A stretch of 37,414 bases of DNA from NCBI GenBank assembly GCA_024275565.1, contig JAJRYY010000137.1:1-37414 (forward strand), written 5' to 3'. The stretch's first letter is position 1, and the number at the start of each line of letters is the position of its first letter. The notes below the pieces were generated by a model, which made no database searches, was not told where the DNA came from, and saw nothing but the letters and a program-made list of their open reading frames with translations. This stretch comes from Planctomycetota bacterium (lineage in GTDB: Bacteria; Planctomycetota; Phycisphaerae; UBA1845). The position numbers were made by a program, and so were the translations under genes. Positions 35,219 to 37,414 of the stretch are shown here, in pieces.

Positions 35219-35773
35219 ATGGATCTACAACGCATTGAACAAGCCGTCCGAGAAATACTCATCGCCGTGGGAGAAAACCCGGAGCGTGAGGGAATCGTCG
35301 AAACGCCCGCACGCGTCGCGCGGATGTATCAGGAGGTATTCAGCGGACTCAAGACCGATCCTGGAGAACTCCTCGATGCGACCTTCACTGAGACCTATGA
35401 CGAACTCGTTGTCCTGAAAGATATCCCCTTCAATTCGACCTGCGAGCACCATCTGATGCCATTTGAAGGGAAGGCAGCCATCGCGTACCTGCCCAGCGGA
35501 AAAATCGTCGGAATCTCCAAGCTGGCGCGAGTGGTCGATGCCTTCGCCCAGCGTCCCCAGGTGCAGGAGCGTCTCACATCGCAAATCGCCGATATCATCG
35601 CTGAGCGCCTGGATGCCAAGGGGGTTGCAGTGCTACTTGAAGCTGTCCACTCCTGCATGACTTGCCGTGGGATCAAAAAAGCCGGATCCGTGATGATTAC
35701 GTCCGCGATCCGCGGAAAATGCCGAAGTGACCCCCGAACCCGAAGCGAGGTCATGTCGCTGCTTCGCGGTTAA
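35219..35773 (+). CDS. folE: GTP cyclohydrolase I
   Basis: First step of tetrahydrofolate synthesis: GTP to dihydroneopterin triphosphate. 184 residues, the normal short form. Seen: zinc ligands C75 and H78 (in T-C-E-H-H-L-M) and C146 (H-S-C-M-T-C-R-G), and K-I-V-G-I-S-K-L-A-R (95-104). No obvious Shine-Dalgarno; the ATG follows a tandem repeat. It stands alone: other folate genes are not in the window. Confidence 0.95.
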   Translation: MDLQRIEQAVREILIAVGENPEREGIVETPARVARMYQEVFSGLKTDPGELLDATFTETYDELVVLKDIPFNSTCEHHLMPFEGKAAIAYLPSGKIVGISKLARVVDAFAQRPQVQERLTSQIADIIAERLDAKGVAVLLEAVHSCMTCRGIKKAGSVMITSAIRGKCRSDPRTRSEVMSLLRG

Positions 35774-36030
35774 ATTCCTGTCCGATATTCACCTGCCCCC
35801 CCGTGCATCGCATTTCAGCCTCTTTTTAGGTGTAGTTCGCATTTAGGGGGAGTTTCCAAGTGTCCGATATACTGGTTGTCATACTTCGAGATCAGTCTGG
35901 TGCCGGATACAGCGGGGGCTGATGTATCGTAATCTATTGTTTGTACGAAAGTTATGATTCTTCCGGTGTTCTTCGTGACCGTTACCGTTAACGTCACCAG
36001 ACCCCATACTGTTCGCATTCAGGAAACCAA

Positions 36031-37293
36031 GTGCCTGTTCTAACGACCCCAGAAGAGCTTGCACCGCGTATGCGGTTGCATCAGGACGTGTACTGTGGTC
36101 TGGAGCTGCTGCTTCCAGCGGGTAAGGTTCTGAACGCAGCTGATGTCGATTTTCTGCAAAAACGTTGCCCGGGAACGACACTTCTTGTTGCAGACCTGAT
36201 CCTGGATGAGCTGGTCAATTTCGACGACGAACGGCATTCCGAAGATGTCGCCCGTGTGACGCAGAATAAGCTGGTCGATCTTTTATCGGGCGTTCAGTCT
36301 TCCTTCGCATCCCGGATCTCCCTGAAATCGATGGACTGCGGCGGGATCGAAGACGCTGTTGGCGGGGTGATGGACCACCTGGAAGCCAATCCTGTGATGG
36401 CGATGAAACTGATGCACCCGGATCAGGGTGAGCACTATCTTGTCACGCACTCTGCGCATGTGTTTTATCTGAGCCTCGTGATGGGGAACGCTGTCCGCGA
36501 CCTGGTCCATAAGGCTCGGCGTGAGAACCGCCTTCGTGTTGCAAACAACTTCAAGGGCGATCTGGACCTGACCCCCCTTGCACTGGCTGCACTGTTTATG
36601 GACCTTGGTATGTGGCCTTTGCGGGACTTTTACACGCAGACCACGTCTTTGACCGAGGACCAATGTATCCAGATTCGGAACCACCCTGTGGTCAGCGCCG
36701 AGGGTATCCCGCGTAACTGGCCTGATCTGACAAAACTGATCATCGAGACGCACCACGAGAACTTCGACGGAACTGGTTATCCTTATGGCCTTATGGGTGA
36801 GGAGTTGCATTTTTTCGCCCGGATCCTTCGGATCGCAGATGCATATGCAGCTGCGACCTCAACGCAGACGTACAAGGAAGCGGTGTCGCCTGCGCGGGCC
36901 TTGTGGGAGATGACGTGGGGTCCGTTCAATCAATTTTATGACCCCATTCTGCGTAAGATTTTCGCAAGCCTGTTACACCCCTACCCGATCGGTTCGAGAC
37001 TGGGACTGAATACCGGTCAGGGGGCCGTCGTGGTCCGATACGGCAAGGTCAGTCCGTTCCTGCCTGAGATTGTGATCGCGTTCGACGAAGAAGGTAACCG
37101 ATACCCGAACGATCGTTTGCGAGGTCCACTCAAGCTTGAGAAAGAACCGGATCTCAGCATCACTGAATTTGACGGTGAAGACGTGTCCGATCTTTATGAC
37201 GGGGACACGCACTACACGCCTGTCACAACCGACGAATTCAGTACGCTGTACGAGATTATGTATAGCAGCGGATTCTCTTCCGCTTCCCGGTGA
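36031..37293 (+). CDS. HD-GYP-domain protein with degenerate HD motif
   Basis: 420 residues from the GTG at 36031 (AGGA 7 nt upstream). Seen: a short N-terminal segment, then an HD-GYP-like core (about 110-335). H140/H143 and H218 (N-H-P-V-V-S-A-E-G) are kept, and so is H-H-E-N-F-D-G-T-G-Y-P-Y-G. The catalytic HD pair reads M190-D191 (F-M-D-L-G-M-W), not H-D, and the later A-D-x-x-D-A reads A-D-A-Y-A-A. A C-terminal region (about 335-420) shows a beta-rich pattern. Known: HD-GYP enzymes hydrolyse c-di-GMP. Inferred: probably inactive or altered; possibly a c-di-GMP binder. Downstream sequence to the window end shows no further gene. Confidence 0.85.
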   Translation: MPVLTTPEELAPRMRLHQDVYCGLELLLPAGKVLNAADVDFLQKRCPGTTLLVADLILDELVNFDDERHSEDVARVTQNKLVDLLSGVQSSFASRISLKSMDCGGIEDAVGGVMDHLEANPVMAMKLMHPDQGEHYLVTHSAHVFYLSLVMGNAVRDLVHKARRENRLRVANNFKGDLDLTPLALAALFMDLGMWPLRDFYTQTTSLTEDQCIQIRNHPVVSAEGIPRNWPDLTKLIIETHHENFDGTGYPYGLMGEELHFFARILRIADAYAAATSTQTYKEAVSPARALWEMTWGPFNQFYDPILRKIFASLLHPYPIGSRLGLNTGQGAVVVRYGKVSPFLPEIVIAFDEEGNRYPNDRLRGPLKLEKEPDLSITEFDGEDVSDLYDGDTHYTPVTTDEFSTLYEIMYSSGFSSASR

Positions 37294-37414
37294 CGTTGCC
37301 CACTCTCATGGCGATGTAAGTGAGCAGAGCGCGTCGATTGTTTGCTCAGATACCCTCCTCGTTTCAGTGTGAGGTTCTGTTTCGTTCTGTCCTGCGCGTA
37401 AAATCGTACAGCCC

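Overview
The window reads as a chromosomal segment of a Planctomycetota-like bacterium, possibly Phycisphaerae or a related uncultured lineage. This is inferred from gene content, not from a marker gene. The supporting features are large secreted modular proteins, an IPTL-type C-terminal sorting signal on a YVTN-propeller/di-haem protein, a dockerin-like double EF-hand tail, a planctomycete-style secreted family, a threonine synthase with an N-terminal zinc ribbon, and membrane-anchored sulfatase-superfamily paralogs. Shine-Dalgarno sites are easy to see on many genes. No tRNA, rRNA, CRISPR array, transposase, integrase or phage gene was found.

Layout. 1-11.1 kb holds cell-surface and periplasmic proteins: a truncated Cys-rich/MAM protein (+), a 975-residue propeller-cytochrome (-), a secreted protein of unknown role (-), an HtrA-like protease without PDZ (-) and an FG-GAP propeller protein (+). 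11.2-15.7 kb is a tight minus-strand threonine operon, thrB-thrC-hom-lysC, with two 4-base ATGA overlaps. 15.7-16.7 kb carries no convincing gene but is packed with palindromes and a 72-bp near-identical repeat pair. 16.7-24.1 kb holds a lipoprotein, two paralogous membrane sulfatase-like enzymes, a small Cys4 protein, another lipoprotein and a small membrane/TPR-like protein. 24.6-27.1 kb is clpC with its own terminator. 27.3-30.9 kb is a glycosyltransferase divergent from an mlaE-mlaF-mlaD lipid-transport operon. 31.0-34.8 kb holds a GAF-SpoIIE phosphatase, a PepSY membrane protein, a dockerin-like secreted protein and an acidic lipoprotein. 35.2-37.3 kb holds folE and a degenerate HD-GYP protein.

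The most unusual signal is not a gene. Short (10-28 bp) tandem repeats sit at or near most gene boundaries. At several genes the repeat unit spans the stop codon, so one or more copies of the last codons plus the stop lie just downstream of the functional stop. Three cases are perfect or nearly so: 17 bp x2 at 2323-2356, 23 bp x2 at 5462-5507 and 22 bp x3 at 22746-22811. Others are degenerate with 3-4 units. The same kind of short tandem repeat has been fixed inside signal-peptide and linker coding regions. Two genes also pair a strong Shine-Dalgarno with no usable start codon: one reads ATG-CAC-TAG, the other seems to need ATT. Taken together, this suggests a genome with a high rate of short tandem duplication whose products survive where they do not damage proteins.
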